Assembly: GCF_000759885.1 (NCBI RefSeq)
Contig: NZ_JNAH01000008.1
Span: forward strand, 310,001 to 374,000
DNA from: Prochlorococcus marinus str. GP2
GTDB taxonomy: Bacteria > Cyanobacteriota > Cyanobacteriia > PCC-6307 > Cyanobiaceae
Direction: 5' to 3'
DNA: 64,000 nucleotides
Position 1 is the stretch's first letter; the number at the start of each line of letters is the position of its first letter. Both the position numbers and the translations under genes were made by a program. Below are positions 49,966 to 60,634 of this stretch, in pieces. Below the pieces are notes generated by a model, which was not told the origin of the DNA, did not search any database, and was given only the letters and a program-made list of their open reading frames with translations.

Positions 49966-50397
49966 TCAAGAGACAAATTTACCATAGAGCCATCTTATAA
50001 AAGGACCTAAAATAGGCACTGGTCCAAAAGTTGGACCGCAAAAATCAAAGTAATCTCTATGCTCTTTTATTAATCCATTTTCTCCAAATAATAAACGAGT
50101 AGTTCCAGGATAAATAAATTCTTTCCCCATAATTTTTAAACCCATTGTCCATTCAACAAATCCACAATCTCCAGTTATGGAAATGGCATGAGTTTCTAAA
50201 AAAACATCATCACATCTTTTAACAAGCTTTTCTTGAGCTTTAATATAAGAATCTAAGCCCTCTGTTTCTTGAGTTGGGTCTGTAAAAATAACATTCTCAT
50301 TATAAAATTCAGCCCATTTTTGTTTTGTTGGTGCATCCACACCATAAGGTTTAGTAAATAATCCCTTTAAATCCTCAATAGAAATTACTCTTTTCAT
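49966..50397 (-). CDS. NTF2-like (SnoaL-type) protein
   Basis: A 143-residue protein with the cone-shaped NTF2/SnoaL pattern: an N-terminal helix region, KWAEFYNENVIFTDPTQETEG, then a beta-sheet with CGFVEWTMGLKIMGKEF and YPGTTRLLFGENGLIKEHRDYFDF. Such proteins range from isomerases to scaffolds; no catalytic residue pattern allows a specific call. It is on the strand of tRNA-Gly, which lies 46 bp upstream, and is convergent with the GNAT gene. Confidence 0.82.
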   Translation of the reverse strand: MKRVISIEDLKGLFTKPYGVDAPTKQKWAEFYNENVIFTDPTQETEGLDSYIKAQEKLVKRCDDVFLETHAISITGDCGFVEWTMGLKIMGKEFIYPGTTRLLFGENGLIKEHRDYFDFCGPTFGPVPILGPFIRWLYGKFVS

Positions 50398-50442
50398 TAC
50401 GAAATTTTTATTAAGAATATCCTAAAAGATACAAACATTAAA

Positions 50443-50514
50443 AGCGGATGAAGAGATTCGAACTCTCGACATTCTCCTTGGCAAGGAGATGCTCTACCAC
50501 TGAGCTACATCCGC
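50443..50514 (-). tRNA. tRNA-Gly (anticodon GCC)
   Basis: The minus strand forms a complete cloverleaf: acceptor GCGGATG with CATCCGC, D arm GCTCAGTGGTAGAGC, anticodon stem TCTCC/GGAGA with loop TTGCCAA giving GCC, and T arm GAGAGTTCGAATCTCTT. CCA is not encoded. It lies between ribH and the NTF2-like gene. Confidence 0.96.
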
Positions 50515-50575
50515 ATAACTTTTTTATTTTATCTCAAAGAAGGGATCAATGATAAAAATAATTAAATTTTTTCAA

Positions 50576-51052
50576 TTAATTTAAATTTTTAATTAAGGAT
50601 CCCATCTCAATTGCTTGTAAAGCATAATTCCAACCAAGATTATTTTTAATCCCTGCTCTTTCTAAAGCCTGCTGCATAGTATCAGTAGTTAAAACTCCAA
50701 AAATAATTGGAACGTTATTTTCATTTGAAACTTGCGAAATACCTTTGCTCGCCTCAGATATAACTACATCATAGTGGGAAGTTTCACCACGGATCACAGC
50801 CCCAAGAGCAATTACGACGTCATAACTCTTTTTTTTCATGAGGGTTTTAGCTGCGATTGGTAATTCGAAAGAACCAGGAACCCAAACTATATCTACTTGA
50901 TTGCTTAATTCAGAAGTATCTAAACCATGTCTTTTTAAACAATCAAGACAACCAGATAGAATTTTATTTGTAATTAAATCATTAAATCTTGCTATTACAA
51001 TCCCAACTTTTAAAGTAGAGGCATTAGTAAAAGAACCCTCAAAAATAGCCAT
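50576..51052 (-). CDS. ribH: 6,7-dimethyl-8-ribityllumazine synthase
   Basis: A 158-residue enzyme of riboflavin synthesis that condenses the pyrimidine intermediate with a 4-carbon phosphate. The motifs [30 protein letters not shown] (with the catalytic histidine) and [20 protein letters not shown] are intact. It assembles into large icosahedral or pentameric shells in other species. It lies 49 bp downstream of psbZ on the same strand. Confidence 0.97.
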   Translation of the reverse strand: MAIFEGSFTNASTLKVGIVIARFNDLITNKILSGCLDCLKRHGLDTSELSNQVDIVWVPGSFELPIAAKTLMKKKSYDVVIALGAVIRGETSHYDVVISEASKGISQVSNENNVPIIFGVLTTDTMQQALERAGIKNNLGWNYALQAIEMGSLIKNLN

Positions 51053-51101
51053 TAAATTTTACTTAGATATATTAATAGACTCTCACGAAAAGGTATTAAG
51101 T

Positions 51102-51299
51102 TCAAACTAGTGAAGAAACTATCCCTGTAACAAAAACCAAAACAACCCAAACAGCAGCAATGGAATAAATTTTTCTCCTACTTTCTCGCTGTCCTTCCTC
51201 AGTAGAAGGTTGAGTCACATATAAAACGGGTACTCCAACTACCGCTATTAAAGAAGCAAATAATAGAGCATTTACAAAGAAAAAGTTAACAGCCTGCAT
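51102..51299 (-). CDS. psbZ: Photosystem II reaction centre protein PsbZ
   Basis: A 65-residue protein with two transmembrane helices (about 5-28 and 45-63) joined by a polar loop, the architecture of PsbZ (Ycf9). The segments VVGVPVLYVTQPS and IYSIAAVWVVLVFVTG match the family. PsbZ sits at the edge of photosystem II and stabilises antenna contacts. A TATAAT-like element lies 23 bp upstream of its ATG. Confidence 0.85.
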   Translation of the reverse strand: MQAVNFFFVNALLFASLIAVVGVPVLYVTQPSTEEGQRESRRKIYSIAAVWVVLVFVTGIVSSLV

Positions 51300-51321
51300 A
51301 ATTTAGTCTTAAGTTTCGAAT

Positions 51322-51327
51322 ATTATA
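51322..51327 (-). promoter_or_regulatory. Probable -10 element of psbZ
   Basis: Reading the minus strand, a perfect TATAAT lies 23 bp upstream of the psbZ ATG, leaving a leader of about 15 nt. No convincing -35 hexamer is visible at 16-18 bp spacing. Confidence 0.5.
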
Positions 51328-51439
51328 AATACTATAATCTCATGAAAATGATAATTTTTAGAGAAAATTTACATACTTTAGCCACTTTGAATGCAAAAAA
51401 AAAATTTCTACCTAATATCTATTTAGGAATTAAAAAAGT

Positions 51440-54181
51440 ATGCAAGAAGATACGATAATTCAAAAGAATTTATTTACGATTGGTAATGATAATAACGAGC
51501 AAAAAGAAATACCAAAAATTCCAGAAGATTTATCTTCGGAAGATTTAAAAAAAGAATCGCAAAAAAGACCCAGACAAAGAAAAAATTCAACTAAATTAAT
51601 AAATAAATTTAAGACTGATTTAATTTCAAATAACAAAAATGTTTGCATCAATGAAGAATCTTATAGCTATAAAACAGTTTCAAAACTGAAATTAACTCCT
51701 GTAATGAAGCATTATGTAACTCTAAAAGAAGAAAATAAAGATAGGTTATTACTTTATAGATTAGGAGATTTTTTTGAATGTTTTTTTGAGGACGCTGTAT
51801 TAATATCTAACCTTTTAGAAATAACGCTTACCAGTAAAGATGCTGGCAAAGAGATTGGTAAGATCCCTATGGCAGGGGTTCCCCATCATGCAATGGAGAG
51901 ATACTGTGCTGATTTAATTAAAAAAAATTATTCGGTGGTTATATGCGATCAATTAGAAAAAAGTTCTGGAAATTATGGGACTCCAATTAAAAGAGGAATA
52001 ACAAGAATAATTACTCCTGGAACTGTAATTGAAGAGGGGATGTTAATAGCAAAGAAAAATAATTGGATTACTGCTATTTACTTATCAGAAGAAAACTCAG
52101 ATGAATCTTATGAATGGGGTATATCAAAAGCTGATGTAAGCACAGGAGAATTAATAACTTTAGAAGGCCAATCTCTGTCAAAACTATTTGATGAAATTAT
52201 TAAATTAGATTCTTCAGAAATCATTGTAGGAAGCAATGCAGTAAGAAATTTATTAATTAAAGAAAATAGTCAAATTACATATACTGTTTCTCAAGAGACT
52301 AATTTTGGAATTAATGAAGCAAATTATCTAATAAAAAATTATTTCCAAATTGCAAACCTAGAGGGAATAGGACTTAAAAATTTAAACAATGCAACTAGAT
52401 CACTTGGAGGTTTATTAAATTATTTAGAAAAAATTAATCCTTCAAATTTAGATAAAGATTCTTCTTTAAAAATATCATTAGACTTTCCACAAATCCAATA
52501 TGGTCACAACAAATTAATTATTGATTATCAAACTCAAAAAAACTTAGAAATCAAAAATACACAACGAGAAAACAATTATGTAGGTTCTCTACTATGGAGT
52601 ATTGATAGAACTTATACTTGCATGGGTGCAAGGTGTTTAAGAAGGTGGATAGATTCACCACTATTAAACGTTAATGAAATTTATAAAAGACAAAATATAA
52701 TTACTAACTTTCTTGAATCTAAAAAATTACGTAAAGATACCCAAAATTCACTTAGAGCAATGGGGGATTTAGAAAGACTTGCAGGTAGAGCTTGTGCAGG
52801 TCATGCAAGTCCCAGAGACTTAATTGCAATAGCTGAAGGTTTAAAAAAATTGCCTAGACTAAAATCCATAATTGAATTATTCAAATATGATCTCCCAGAT
52901 TGGACTGATCAATTAAAAAATATTGATGAAGGACTCTTAGAATTAGCTGATACTATAAGTTTTAAACTAGTGGAAAATCCTCCTCTAAATATTAGTGAAG
53001 GAGGCATGATCCACGATGGTGTTGACAATATATTAGATGGTTTACGCAATTTAATGGATGATTACTCTGAGTGGCTAAATAAAGAGGAATTAAAGGAAAG
53101 GAAAATTAGCAAAATTTCAAACCTAAAAATTCAATTTCATAAAAATTTTGGTTATTACATTTCTATAAATAAGTCAAAAGTTAATTTAGCTCCACAACAT
53201 TGGATCAAAAGGCAAACACTTACTAATGAAGAAAGGTATATCACTTCAGAAATTAAAAATAAAGAAAATAAGATTTTCCAAATAAAAAGTAGAGCTTCAT
53301 CAAAAGAATATGAAATTTTCTGCGAATTAAGAAATATAGTTGCTGCAAAAACACAACAAATAAGATCAATCGCAAAATCCATAGCATCTCTTGATGCACT
53401 GCTTGGTTTATCAATTACTTCAGTAGAAAACAATTTTATAAAACCTTCATTAATACCAATAAATGATTCAAGGACAAAAAATAGTACAAAAATTATCGCA
53501 GGAAGAAATCCAATTGTAGAGCAATTATTAAGTGATAAAAAGTTTGTAGCAAACGATATCTCTTTTGAGGATAATCAAAAATTAATTATATTAACCGGTC
53601 CCAATGCAAGCGGAAAAAGTTGCTTTATAAGACAACTTGGTTTAATACAAATTCTCACACAAATTGGTAGCTTTGTTCCTGCTAATAATGCTGAAATCGA
53701 GATTGCAGATAGGATTTTCACAAGAATTGGGGCTGTTGATGATCAATCATCTGGACAATCAACATTTATGGTAGAAATGTCTGAAACTGCATCAATTTTA
53801 AATCAGGCAACTTCTAACTCACTAGTTTTACTTGATGAGATAGGCAGAGGGACATCTACTTTTGATGGACTTTCAATAGCTTGGTCAGTAAGTGAATATC
53901 TTGCAAAAAAAATTCAATGTAATACTATTTTTGCTACGCACTATCATGAGCTGAATTATTTAAAAAATTCAAATAAGAATATACAAAATTTTCAAGTTTT
54001 AGTAGAACAAAATAACGATCAGCTAATTTTTAGCCACAAGATTGTTAAAGGGGGCTCAAACAAAAGCTATGGGATAGAAGCAGCTAAATTAGCAGGAGTT
54101 CCAAAAGAAGTTATAGAAAAAGCAAAATCAGTTTTAAATTCTTTAGAAAAAAATAACAAATTAAATTATGATATTAAGTAG
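51440..54181 (+). CDS. mutS: DNA mismatch repair protein MutS
   Basis: A 913-residue mismatch-recognition ATPase. After a poorly conserved lysine/asparagine-rich N-terminal extension of about 85 residues, the mismatch domain starts with [20 protein letters not shown] and carries the Phe-X-Glu wedge in [10 protein letters not shown]. The ATPase has Walker [14 protein letters not shown] and Walker [17 protein letters not shown]. It is convergent with cobH, 31 bp apart. MutL is not in this window. Confidence 0.97.
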   Translation: MQEDTIIQKNLFTIGNDNNEQKEIPKIPEDLSSEDLKKESQKRPRQRKNSTKLINKFKTDLISNNKNVCINEESYSYKTVSKLKLTPVMKHYVTLKEENKDRLLLYRLGDFFECFFEDAVLISNLLEITLTSKDAGKEIGKIPMAGVPHHAMERYCADLIKKNYSVVICDQLEKSSGNYGTPIKRGITRIITPGTVIEEGMLIAKKNNWITAIYLSEENSDESYEWGISKADVSTGELITLEGQSLSKLFDEIIKLDSSEIIVGSNAVRNLLIKENSQITYTVSQETNFGINEANYLIKNYFQIANLEGIGLKNLNNATRSLGGLLNYLEKINPSNLDKDSSLKISLDFPQIQYGHNKLIIDYQTQKNLEIKNTQRENNYVGSLLWSIDRTYTCMGARCLRRWIDSPLLNVNEIYKRQNIITNFLESKKLRKDTQNSLRAMGDLERLAGRACAGHASPRDLIAIAEGLKKLPRLKSIIELFKYDLPDWTDQLKNIDEGLLELADTISFKLVENPPLNISEGGMIHDGVDNILDGLRNLMDDYSEWLNKEELKERKISKISNLKIQFHKNFGYYISINKSKVNLAPQHWIKRQTLTNEERYITSEIKNKENKIFQIKSRASSKEYEIFCELRNIVAAKTQQIRSIAKSIASLDALLGLSITSVENNFIKPSLIPINDSRTKNSTKIIAGRNPIVEQLLSDKKFVANDISFEDNQKLIILTGPNASGKSCFIRQLGLIQILTQIGSFVPANNAEIEIADRIFTRIGAVDDQSSGQSTFMVEMSETASILNQATSNSLVLLDEIGRGTSTFDGLSIAWSVSEYLAKKIQCNTIFATHYHELNYLKNSNKNIQNFQVLVEQNNDQLIFSHKIVKGGSNKSYGIEAAKLAGVPKEVIEKAKSVLNSLEKNNKLNYDIK

Positions 54182-54212
54182 ATTTTTGACATTTTTATAA
54201 AATAAATACTTT

Positions 54213-54836
54213 TTAAATAGTTTCCCTCAATAAGGCGTTAACCGCAGCAGCTGCCATGGCAGCACCTCCTCTAGTTGAATTCAAAACAATCCTAGGAAGA
54301 TCGGTAGAAATTAGTTTGTTTTTGCTTTTCTCTACTCCAATAAATCCAACAGGCATTCCGATAATTAAACTAGGTAAATCTTTTGCATTCTCTAAAATAT
54401 CAATTAAATAAGTTAACGCTGTAGGTGAACTGCCAATAACTACAATGGGTGATTTACTTCCAGAATTCATAGCGGATAACTCCTTCCAACCTTCGCTTAA
54501 GCCATATGCAGTTTTAGTTAAGTTTGTATGATTATTTTTTCCAAACCACATTCTAGCGGTGAATACTTTATTCCTAGTGGTATTTTCTGCCATAGTTTTT
54601 ATTGCTGCTGCAGCCATATCAGTATCAGTTAAAATCGGAGCGCCATTTTTAAGAGCCTGAAGCCCTTTTTCGCAAGCACCTTCACTAAAATTTACAAGAT
54701 TTTGAACTGAAAAATCTCCTGAAGTATGGACTAATCTCTCTAACACTTTTTTTTCCAAATAATTTAGATCATTGGCTACTAAATGAGATCTTATGAATCT
54801 GATGCTTTCCAAAAAAATTGGATGATCTATTACCAT
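54213..54836 (-). CDS. cobH: Precorrin-8X methylmutase
   Basis: A 207-residue enzyme that shifts a methyl group from C-11 to C-12 to make hydrogenobyrinic acid or cobyrinate in cobalamin synthesis. HPIFLESIRFIRSH begins the protein with the conserved histidine of the family, and SPTALTYLIDILENA and GMPVGFIGVEKSK match the family core. Length is normal. It is divergent from holA across 58 bp, and no other cobalamin gene is nearby. Confidence 0.94.
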   Translation of the reverse strand: MVIDHPIFLESIRFIRSHLVANDLNYLEKKVLERLVHTSGDFSVQNLVNFSEGACEKGLQALKNGAPILTDTDMAAAAIKTMAENTTRNKVFTARMWFGKNNHTNLTKTAYGLSEGWKELSAMNSGSKSPIVVIGSSPTALTYLIDILENAKDLPSLIIGMPVGFIGVEKSKNKLISTDLPRIVLNSTRGGAAMAAAAVNALLRETI

Positions 54837-54894
54837 TAAATTTAATTTGTGTTAGAAGTAATCATAGTTAATATATGGTTTTTATTGAGCTATT

Positions 54895-55896
54895 ATGCCA
54901 ATACAAATATTATGGGGTAATGATTTAAATGCTCAAAATACATTTATTCAAAAATTAATTGATAAGGAAGTGTCTAAAGAATGGAAAGAAATAAACGTAA
55001 CAAATTTAAATGGAGATGATGATGAGCAAGTCAATAAAGCTTTTGATGAAGTTCTTACACCTCCTTTTGGAGAGGGATACAGAATAGTTACATTGAAAAA
55101 CAATCCAATTTTTACTGCCAAAAATGAGGATCTAAGAACTAAATTTGAAAAAATTCATAGCAATATACCTCAAAATACTTATTTCATTCTACAAAATACC
55201 AAAAAGCCAGATTCAAGACTAAAGAGTACTAAATTTTTACAAAAACTTATCAAAAATAATTTAGCTAAAGAAAAGTCATTTTCTTTACCTGAAATCTGGG
55301 ACTATGAAGGACAAAAAAGATTTTTAGAAGATGCAGCAAATGAAATGAATATCAAAATTGATAAAAATGCAGCTGAATTAATAATTGATTCGGTTGGTAA
55401 TGATAGCTTTAAACTAATTAATGAATTAGCCAAAGCAAAAACATACCTCTCTGCAGTATCAAGTGATTCGAATTCACAACTTTTTCTTAAAAGTAGTGAT
55501 GTAAAAAAAATATTTAGTGATCATCAATCCAATATTTTCAAAATCATTGATCTTCTCTTACAAAAAAATATTAATGAAACCCTCATGGAAATCAATTATT
55601 CCTTACACAAAGGAGAACCTGCGTTAAGACTAAATGCAGGTTTAATTAGTCAAATAAGAATTCATACCATTATAAAATTAGCAGTTAATTCAGGTAACGA
55701 TAATGCAGAAAAGATTTGTAATCTTGCAGGCATTACTAATCCAAAAAGAATTTTTTTTATTCGAAAAAAAGTCAAAAATGTATCTCAAGAATATTTAATT
55801 AATTTAATGAGTAACTTACTAGATATTGAATCATTACTAAAACAAGGTAATAATCCTATAAATGTTTTTACAGAGAAATTAATTAATTTAAGTTAA
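54895..55896 (+). CDS. holA: DNA polymerase III subunit delta
   Basis: A 333-residue clamp-loader subunit. The N-terminal domain with LLxGxD-like start (QILWGNDLNAQNTF), the middle PFGEGYRIVTL and QKFLEDAANEMNIKIDKNAAELI-like helical region, and the C-terminal oligomerisation domain (NAGLISQIRIHTIIKLA) fit the HolA pattern. Conservation is low, as normal for delta. It precedes lysC by 39 bp on the same strand. Confidence 0.85.
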   Translation: MPIQILWGNDLNAQNTFIQKLIDKEVSKEWKEINVTNLNGDDDEQVNKAFDEVLTPPFGEGYRIVTLKNNPIFTAKNEDLRTKFEKIHSNIPQNTYFILQNTKKPDSRLKSTKFLQKLIKNNLAKEKSFSLPEIWDYEGQKRFLEDAANEMNIKIDKNAAELIIDSVGNDSFKLINELAKAKTYLSAVSSDSNSQLFLKSSDVKKIFSDHQSNIFKIIDLLLQKNINETLMEINYSLHKGEPALRLNAGLISQIRIHTIIKLAVNSGNDNAEKICNLAGITNPKRIFFIRKKVKNVSQEYLINLMSNLLDIESLLKQGNNPINVFTEKLINLS

Positions 55897-55935
55897 CCAA
55901 ATAATAAGTTTAATAATTTACATTATGATTTAAAT

Positions 55936-57696
55936 ATGGCTTTACTAGTAAAAAAATTTGGCGGCACTTCTGTAGGTAATATTAAAAAAATTAAAAATAT
56001 TGCAGGTAGCATCTGTCAAAGTAAAGAAGCAGGAAATGAAATAGTCGTAGTTGTCTCTGCAATGGGGCAAACTACAGATGATTTAAATTGTTTAGCGGAA
56101 TCAATTAGTAAAAATCCTAATCGAAGAGAATTGGATATGCTTCTCTCAACTGGAGAGCAAGTAACCATAGCTCTTCTTTCAATGGCATTAAACGAATACG
56201 GAATACCTGCAATTTCAATGACTGGTAGCCAGGTTGGAATTATTACTGAATCAATTCATGGGAAAGCGAGAATTCTGGATATTAAAACAGAAAGGATCCA
56301 AAATTATTTAAATCAGGGTTTTGTAGTTGTCGTGGCTGGATTTCAAGGAACAACATTAAGCCATACGGGTTCAATGGAAATTACAACTTTGGGTAGAGGT
56401 GGTTCAGATACTTCCGCGGTAGCTTTATCAACAGCTTTAGGAGCTGAGACATGCGAAATTTATACAGACGTTCCAGGGGTTCTTACTACTGATCCAAGGA
56501 TTGTTCCTAATGCAAAACTCTTAGATAAAATTAGCTGCGAGGAAATGCTTGAACTTGCAAGTGTCGGTGCTTCAGTTCTGCATCCAAGAGCAGTAGAAAT
56601 TGCTCGCAACTATGGAATTAAATTGTGTGTCAAATCAAGCCAAAGTGACTCCAGTGGGACTCTCCTAGAAAGTCAAATCCAACCTCTCCCGCTTAAAAGA
56701 GGAAGCTTAGAATTAACAAAAACAGTCAATAGTCTTGAAGTATTAGACAACCAAGCAGTATTCAGTCTCTCAAATATTCCTGATAGGCCTGGGATTGCTG
56801 CGCAAATATTTGAAAAACTTTCAGAAGCAAGTATTAACGTAGATTTAATAATACAAGCGACAAATGATGGAAATAAAAACGATATTACATTTACTGTTGG
56901 TGAATTAGAAGTAAAAAAGACTGCAGAACAATGTGAACTTATAACTAGTCAATTAGGGGGAGAATTTAACTTAAAAACCAACATGACTAAATTAAGTATT
57001 CAAGGAGCAGGCATTATGGGCAGACCTAGTGTTTCAGCTGATTTATTTGATACTTTATCTCAAGCGAATATAAATGTTAGGTTAATAGCTACTAGTGAAA
57101 TTAAAGTCAGCTGTGTAATTGAAATTAATAATATACCAAAAGCTGTTAGATTTGTTGCTGAGAAATTTAAGTTATCCGATACACAAATATTTGTTAATCC
57201 AATCAATGAAAAACAAGATCAACCTGAAGTAAGAGGAATTGCATCAGATAAAAACCAAGTTCAGGTAAGCTTTCGAAAACTGCCTGATCGTCCAGGTGTA
57301 GCAGCATCGATATGTTTAGCATTAGCTGAAAATAATTTACTTATCGATACTATTGTTCAATCTGAAAGAATTTCCTCTTTAAAAACTAAGGATATTAGTC
57401 TTACAATGAATAAACAAGATAGAGAAAAAGCTAACTTAGTTTTTGAGGCCTTAACAAAAAAATTACCCGGATCATACATTGAAGATGGCCCTGCTATAGC
57501 AAAAGTAAGTGCTGTAGGAGCAGGAATGGCATTTAAAGTTGGGACGGCTGGAAAAATATTTAGAGCATTGGCTGACCAAAATATCAATATTGAAATGATT
57601 GCCACGAGTGAAATTAGGACTTCATGTATTGTCTTAGAAAAAGATTGTGACAAAGCAGTTAATGCGATTCATAATCATTTCGAATTAGAAAAATAA
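55936..57696 (+). CDS. lysC: Aspartate kinase with four ACT domains
   Basis: A 586-residue enzyme that commits aspartate to lysine, threonine and methionine. The kinase domain begins VKKFGGTSVGN and includes GRGGSDTSAVAL and ELASVGASVLHPRAVEIA. The C-terminus has an internal repeat: NIPDRPGIAAQIFEKLSEA (about 280) recurs as KLPDRPGVAASICLALAEN (about 448), and MGRPSVSADLFDTLSQANIN (about 360) recurs as FKVGTAGKIFRALADQNIN (about 535), so four ACT domains are present, as in other cyanobacteria. It is probably under concerted feedback control by end products. It is convergent with uvrB, 7 bp apart. Confidence 0.96.
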   Translation: MALLVKKFGGTSVGNIKKIKNIAGSICQSKEAGNEIVVVVSAMGQTTDDLNCLAESISKNPNRRELDMLLSTGEQVTIALLSMALNEYGIPAISMTGSQVGIITESIHGKARILDIKTERIQNYLNQGFVVVVAGFQGTTLSHTGSMEITTLGRGGSDTSAVALSTALGAETCEIYTDVPGVLTTDPRIVPNAKLLDKISCEEMLELASVGASVLHPRAVEIARNYGIKLCVKSSQSDSSGTLLESQIQPLPLKRGSLELTKTVNSLEVLDNQAVFSLSNIPDRPGIAAQIFEKLSEASINVDLIIQATNDGNKNDITFTVGELEVKKTAEQCELITSQLGGEFNLKTNMTKLSIQGAGIMGRPSVSADLFDTLSQANINVRLIATSEIKVSCVIEINNIPKAVRFVAEKFKLSDTQIFVNPINEKQDQPEVRGIASDKNQVQVSFRKLPDRPGVAASICLALAENNLLIDTIVQSERISSLKTKDISLTMNKQDREKANLVFEALTKKLPGSYIEDGPAIAKVSAVGAGMAFKVGTAGKIFRALADQNINIEMIATSEIRTSCIVLEKDCDKAVNAIHNHFELEK

Positions 57697-57703
57697 GTTA
57701 TTT

Positions 57704-59746
57704 TTAATTATTTCTTGCCAATTTTTGTCTTAATTTTTTGATTCTATCCCTCAAATTTGCTGCTTCTTCAAAATTTAACTCTTTTGCAGCGTCTTTCATT
57801 TTAATTTCTAACTTTTCTATCAAGTCAGGCAATTCTTCAAGCAAACATAGATTATCACTGGAACTGAGAATTGCGTCAGTTTTGTTATTAACTATATTTA
57901 TTAAATCTTTAGATAAACCACCAGCATCTAGTTTTCTGGAAAGTTCTAGAAAAGATAATATTGAATTTTCTATTTTTTTGCCTGCAGGTTTTGGAGTAAT
58001 ACCATTGACTTGGTTATATTTTTTCTGAATAGTTCTCCTTCTTTCAGTTTCAGATATTGCTCTTTTCATTGAATCTGTGAAGTTATCTGCATAAAGCAAG
58101 GCAACACCTTCAACATGTCTGGCAGCTCTTCCTATTGTTTGAATCAATGACCTTTCTGCCCTCAGAAAACCTTCTTTATCAGCATCTAAAATGGCGACTA
58201 AGGATACTTCTGGAAGATCTAGTCCCTCTCTTAATAAATTAACTCCTACCAAAACATCATATTCGCCCATTCTAAGGTCTTGAATAATTTCAATTCTTTC
58301 AATTGAATGGATTTCGGAATGCAAATATCTAACTCTTACTTTATTTTCTGATAAAAAATCAGTTAGATCTTCAGCCATTCTCTTAGTAAGTGTTGTCACA
58401 AGCACTCTTTGATTCTTTTGAGCTCGAATTCTTATTTCAGATAACAGATCTTCTATTTGGCCTTCACTAGGTCTTACATCAATGACAGGGTCTAATACCC
58501 CAGTTGGTCTTATAACTTGCTCAATAAATTCACCATCACATTGATCTAATTCCCATTGACCAGGGGTTGCACTTATAAATAATGTCTGTTTTGATTTTTC
58601 CCAAAACTCTTCACATTTTAAAGGTCTATTATCTGCAGCACTTGGCAATCTAAAACCATGATCTATTAAAACTTTTTTTCTAGATTGATCACCGTTGTAC
58701 ATCGCATGAAGTTGAGGACATGTCACATGACTCTCATCAACTACCAACAACCAATCTTTAGGAAAGTAATCTATTAAGCATTCTGGCGGTGAACCTTCCT
58801 CCCTACCTGATAAATGACGAGCATAATTCTCAACTCCATTACAATAACCAACCTCTTTAAGCATTTCTAAATCATATTTTGTACGTTGTTCTAGACGTTG
58901 AGCCTCTAATAATTTTCCTTCGTATGTAAATTTATCGAGTTGAGTTTTTAATTCACCTCTAATTGCACTTATTGCACTCTCAAGTCTTTCTTTTGGAGTC
59001 ACAAAATGCTTCGCTGGATAAACGCTAACTTGTTCCAAACTTTCAAGTATTTCTCCTGTAGTAGGGTCAACATATCTAATAGCCTCGACTTCATCACCAA
59101 ATAACTCAATTCTTATTAATCTATCTTCATAAGCTGGACCGATTTCTAAAACATCACCTTTAATTCTGAATCTACCTCTAGTAATTTCAATATCATTTCT
59201 AGTATATTGATTTTCAACGAGAGACCTCAAAGAAGAACGTAGATTTATTGATTTTCCCACTTCAAATTTAACTGCAGCTTTTAAATACTCACTCGGTATA
59301 CCAAGACCATAAATACAACTTATTGAGGCTACAACAATTACATCTTTTCTTTCAAATAATGAGCGTGTTGCAGAATGCCTAAGCATATCTATTTCTTCAT
59401 TAATTGAAGCAGTTTTTGCAATGTAAGTATCACTTACAGGTACATAAGCTTCAGGTTGATAATAATCGTAGTAAGAAATGAAGTACTCAACAGCATTTTT
59501 TGGAAAAAATTCCCTTAATTCATTGCATAATTGTGCAGCCAACGTTTTGTTATGGGCTAAAACAAGTGCTGGTCTTCCTGTTTGTTGAATTACATTTGCA
59601 ATGGTAAATGTTTTACCAGTTCCAGTAGCACCTAAAAGAGTCTGAAACTGTTTACCATTATTTACACCTTTAACTAATTTTTTAATAGCTTCTGGTTGAT
59701 CTCCATTTGGTTCGTAAGGAGCTTGAAGTTTATAGTTGTTCATCAA
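57704..59746 (-). CDS. uvrB: Excinuclease ABC subunit B
   Basis: A 680-residue damage-verifying helicase. Walker [17 protein letters not shown], the beta-hairpin segment [29 protein letters not shown] and helicase motif VI ([12 protein letters not shown]) are intact. The C-terminal UVR domain ([20 protein letters not shown]) that contacts UvrC is present. Two adjacent ATGs (59746, 59743) could serve as the start. It follows the Ycf23 gene by 26 bp on the same strand. Confidence 0.97.
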   Translation of the reverse strand: MMNNYKLQAPYEPNGDQPEAIKKLVKGVNNGKQFQTLLGATGTGKTFTIANVIQQTGRPALVLAHNKTLAAQLCNELREFFPKNAVEYFISYYDYYQPEAYVPVSDTYIAKTASINEEIDMLRHSATRSLFERKDVIVVASISCIYGLGIPSEYLKAAVKFEVGKSINLRSSLRSLVENQYTRNDIEITRGRFRIKGDVLEIGPAYEDRLIRIELFGDEVEAIRYVDPTTGEILESLEQVSVYPAKHFVTPKERLESAISAIRGELKTQLDKFTYEGKLLEAQRLEQRTKYDLEMLKEVGYCNGVENYARHLSGREEGSPPECLIDYFPKDWLLVVDESHVTCPQLHAMYNGDQSRKKVLIDHGFRLPSAADNRPLKCEEFWEKSKQTLFISATPGQWELDQCDGEFIEQVIRPTGVLDPVIDVRPSEGQIEDLLSEIRIRAQKNQRVLVTTLTKRMAEDLTDFLSENKVRVRYLHSEIHSIERIEIIQDLRMGEYDVLVGVNLLREGLDLPEVSLVAILDADKEGFLRAERSLIQTIGRAARHVEGVALLYADNFTDSMKRAISETERRRTIQKKYNQVNGITPKPAGKKIENSILSFLELSRKLDAGGLSKDLINIVNNKTDAILSSSDNLCLLEELPDLIEKLEIKMKDAAKELNFEEAANLRDRIKKLRQKLARNN

Positions 59747-59772
59747 GCCAGTAGTTAAAGGATATTTCTATA

Positions 59773-60549
59773 CTAAGAAATTTTTTCTCCAATTATTGAA
59801 TTTTTTAAAGATTCTTTTAAGCCCCTAACAACCGCGATCATTGATATTAAATCATCTAATTTATTAACCACAGATCCAACGCCAACTGCTGAGGCTCCAG
59901 AGGATATTGCTAGTGGACAAGTTACTTGGCTTAATCCAGAGGCACTCATGATTGGTATATTCAGAGATTGTTTCTTAAATTCTTGATTAATAGCATAGGT
60001 AGCTGAAAGAGTTGGTACTGATTTTTCAAAAAAACCTTGAATTCCTGGAGAGAAAGGAGTAGAACTGGTACCACCTTCTGTTTGAATAATATCAACGCCT
60101 TCTTCCACTAGCTTTAAAGCAAGATCAACTTGTTTATCAATAGGCATAGTATGAGGAACAGTTACTGATAAAGGAAAATTAGGCAATAAATCCCTCGTCT
60201 CTTTTGTAATGTTTAAAACTTTTTTATCTGAAAAATGAATGCCTTTTTCATAAAAAGTATCGTAATTTCCTATCTCAATTAATGATGCGCCTGCTTTTAT
60301 ACAATCTTTAAAAGATCGAGGCACTACTGAACTAACACAAACGGGTAGTGTTGAATTCTTAAGTGCTAAATCAACGAGTTCAGGTTTACAAGCAATATCG
60401 ACAAGATCTGCACCTCCTAATGAAGCAGCCTCAACAATTATTTTTACAGACTGAACATCGAAATTATTCAATCCTGAAATAACTTTGAGTAAGGATTTAC
60501 TTCTTAACTCTTCTTTGATTTTTTGTGGCAAAAGATTAATCAGACTCAT
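59773..60549 (-). CDS. ycf23: Ycf23 family (DUF561) TIM-barrel protein
   Basis: A 258-residue TIM-barrel-like protein with strand-ending glycine motifs (VEAASLGGADLVDIACKPEL, EGVDIIQTEGGTSS, IMSASGLSQVT and SGASAVGVGSVVNKL). It matches the Ycf23/DUF561 family, found in cyanobacteria and many algal plastid genomes and without an established activity. The arrangement looks like a phosphate-binding barrel. It precedes uvrB by 26 bp on the same strand and is divergent from tilS. Confidence 0.9.
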   Translation of the reverse strand: MSLINLLPQKIKEELRSKSLLKVISGLNNFDVQSVKIIVEAASLGGADLVDIACKPELVDLALKNSTLPVCVSSVVPRSFKDCIKAGASLIEIGNYDTFYEKGIHFSDKKVLNITKETRDLLPNFPLSVTVPHTMPIDKQVDLALKLVEEGVDIIQTEGGTSSTPFSPGIQGFFEKSVPTLSATYAINQEFKKQSLNIPIMSASGLSQVTCPLAISSGASAVGVGSVVNKLDDLISMIAVVRGLKESLKNSIIGEKIS

Positions 60550-60634
60550 TTACTTAATGAATTTATTACCCGATTGTGACATTGTTTTAGTAAAACAGTG
60601 CATTTTTTAAAAAATATTATCTGAGCAACACAAA

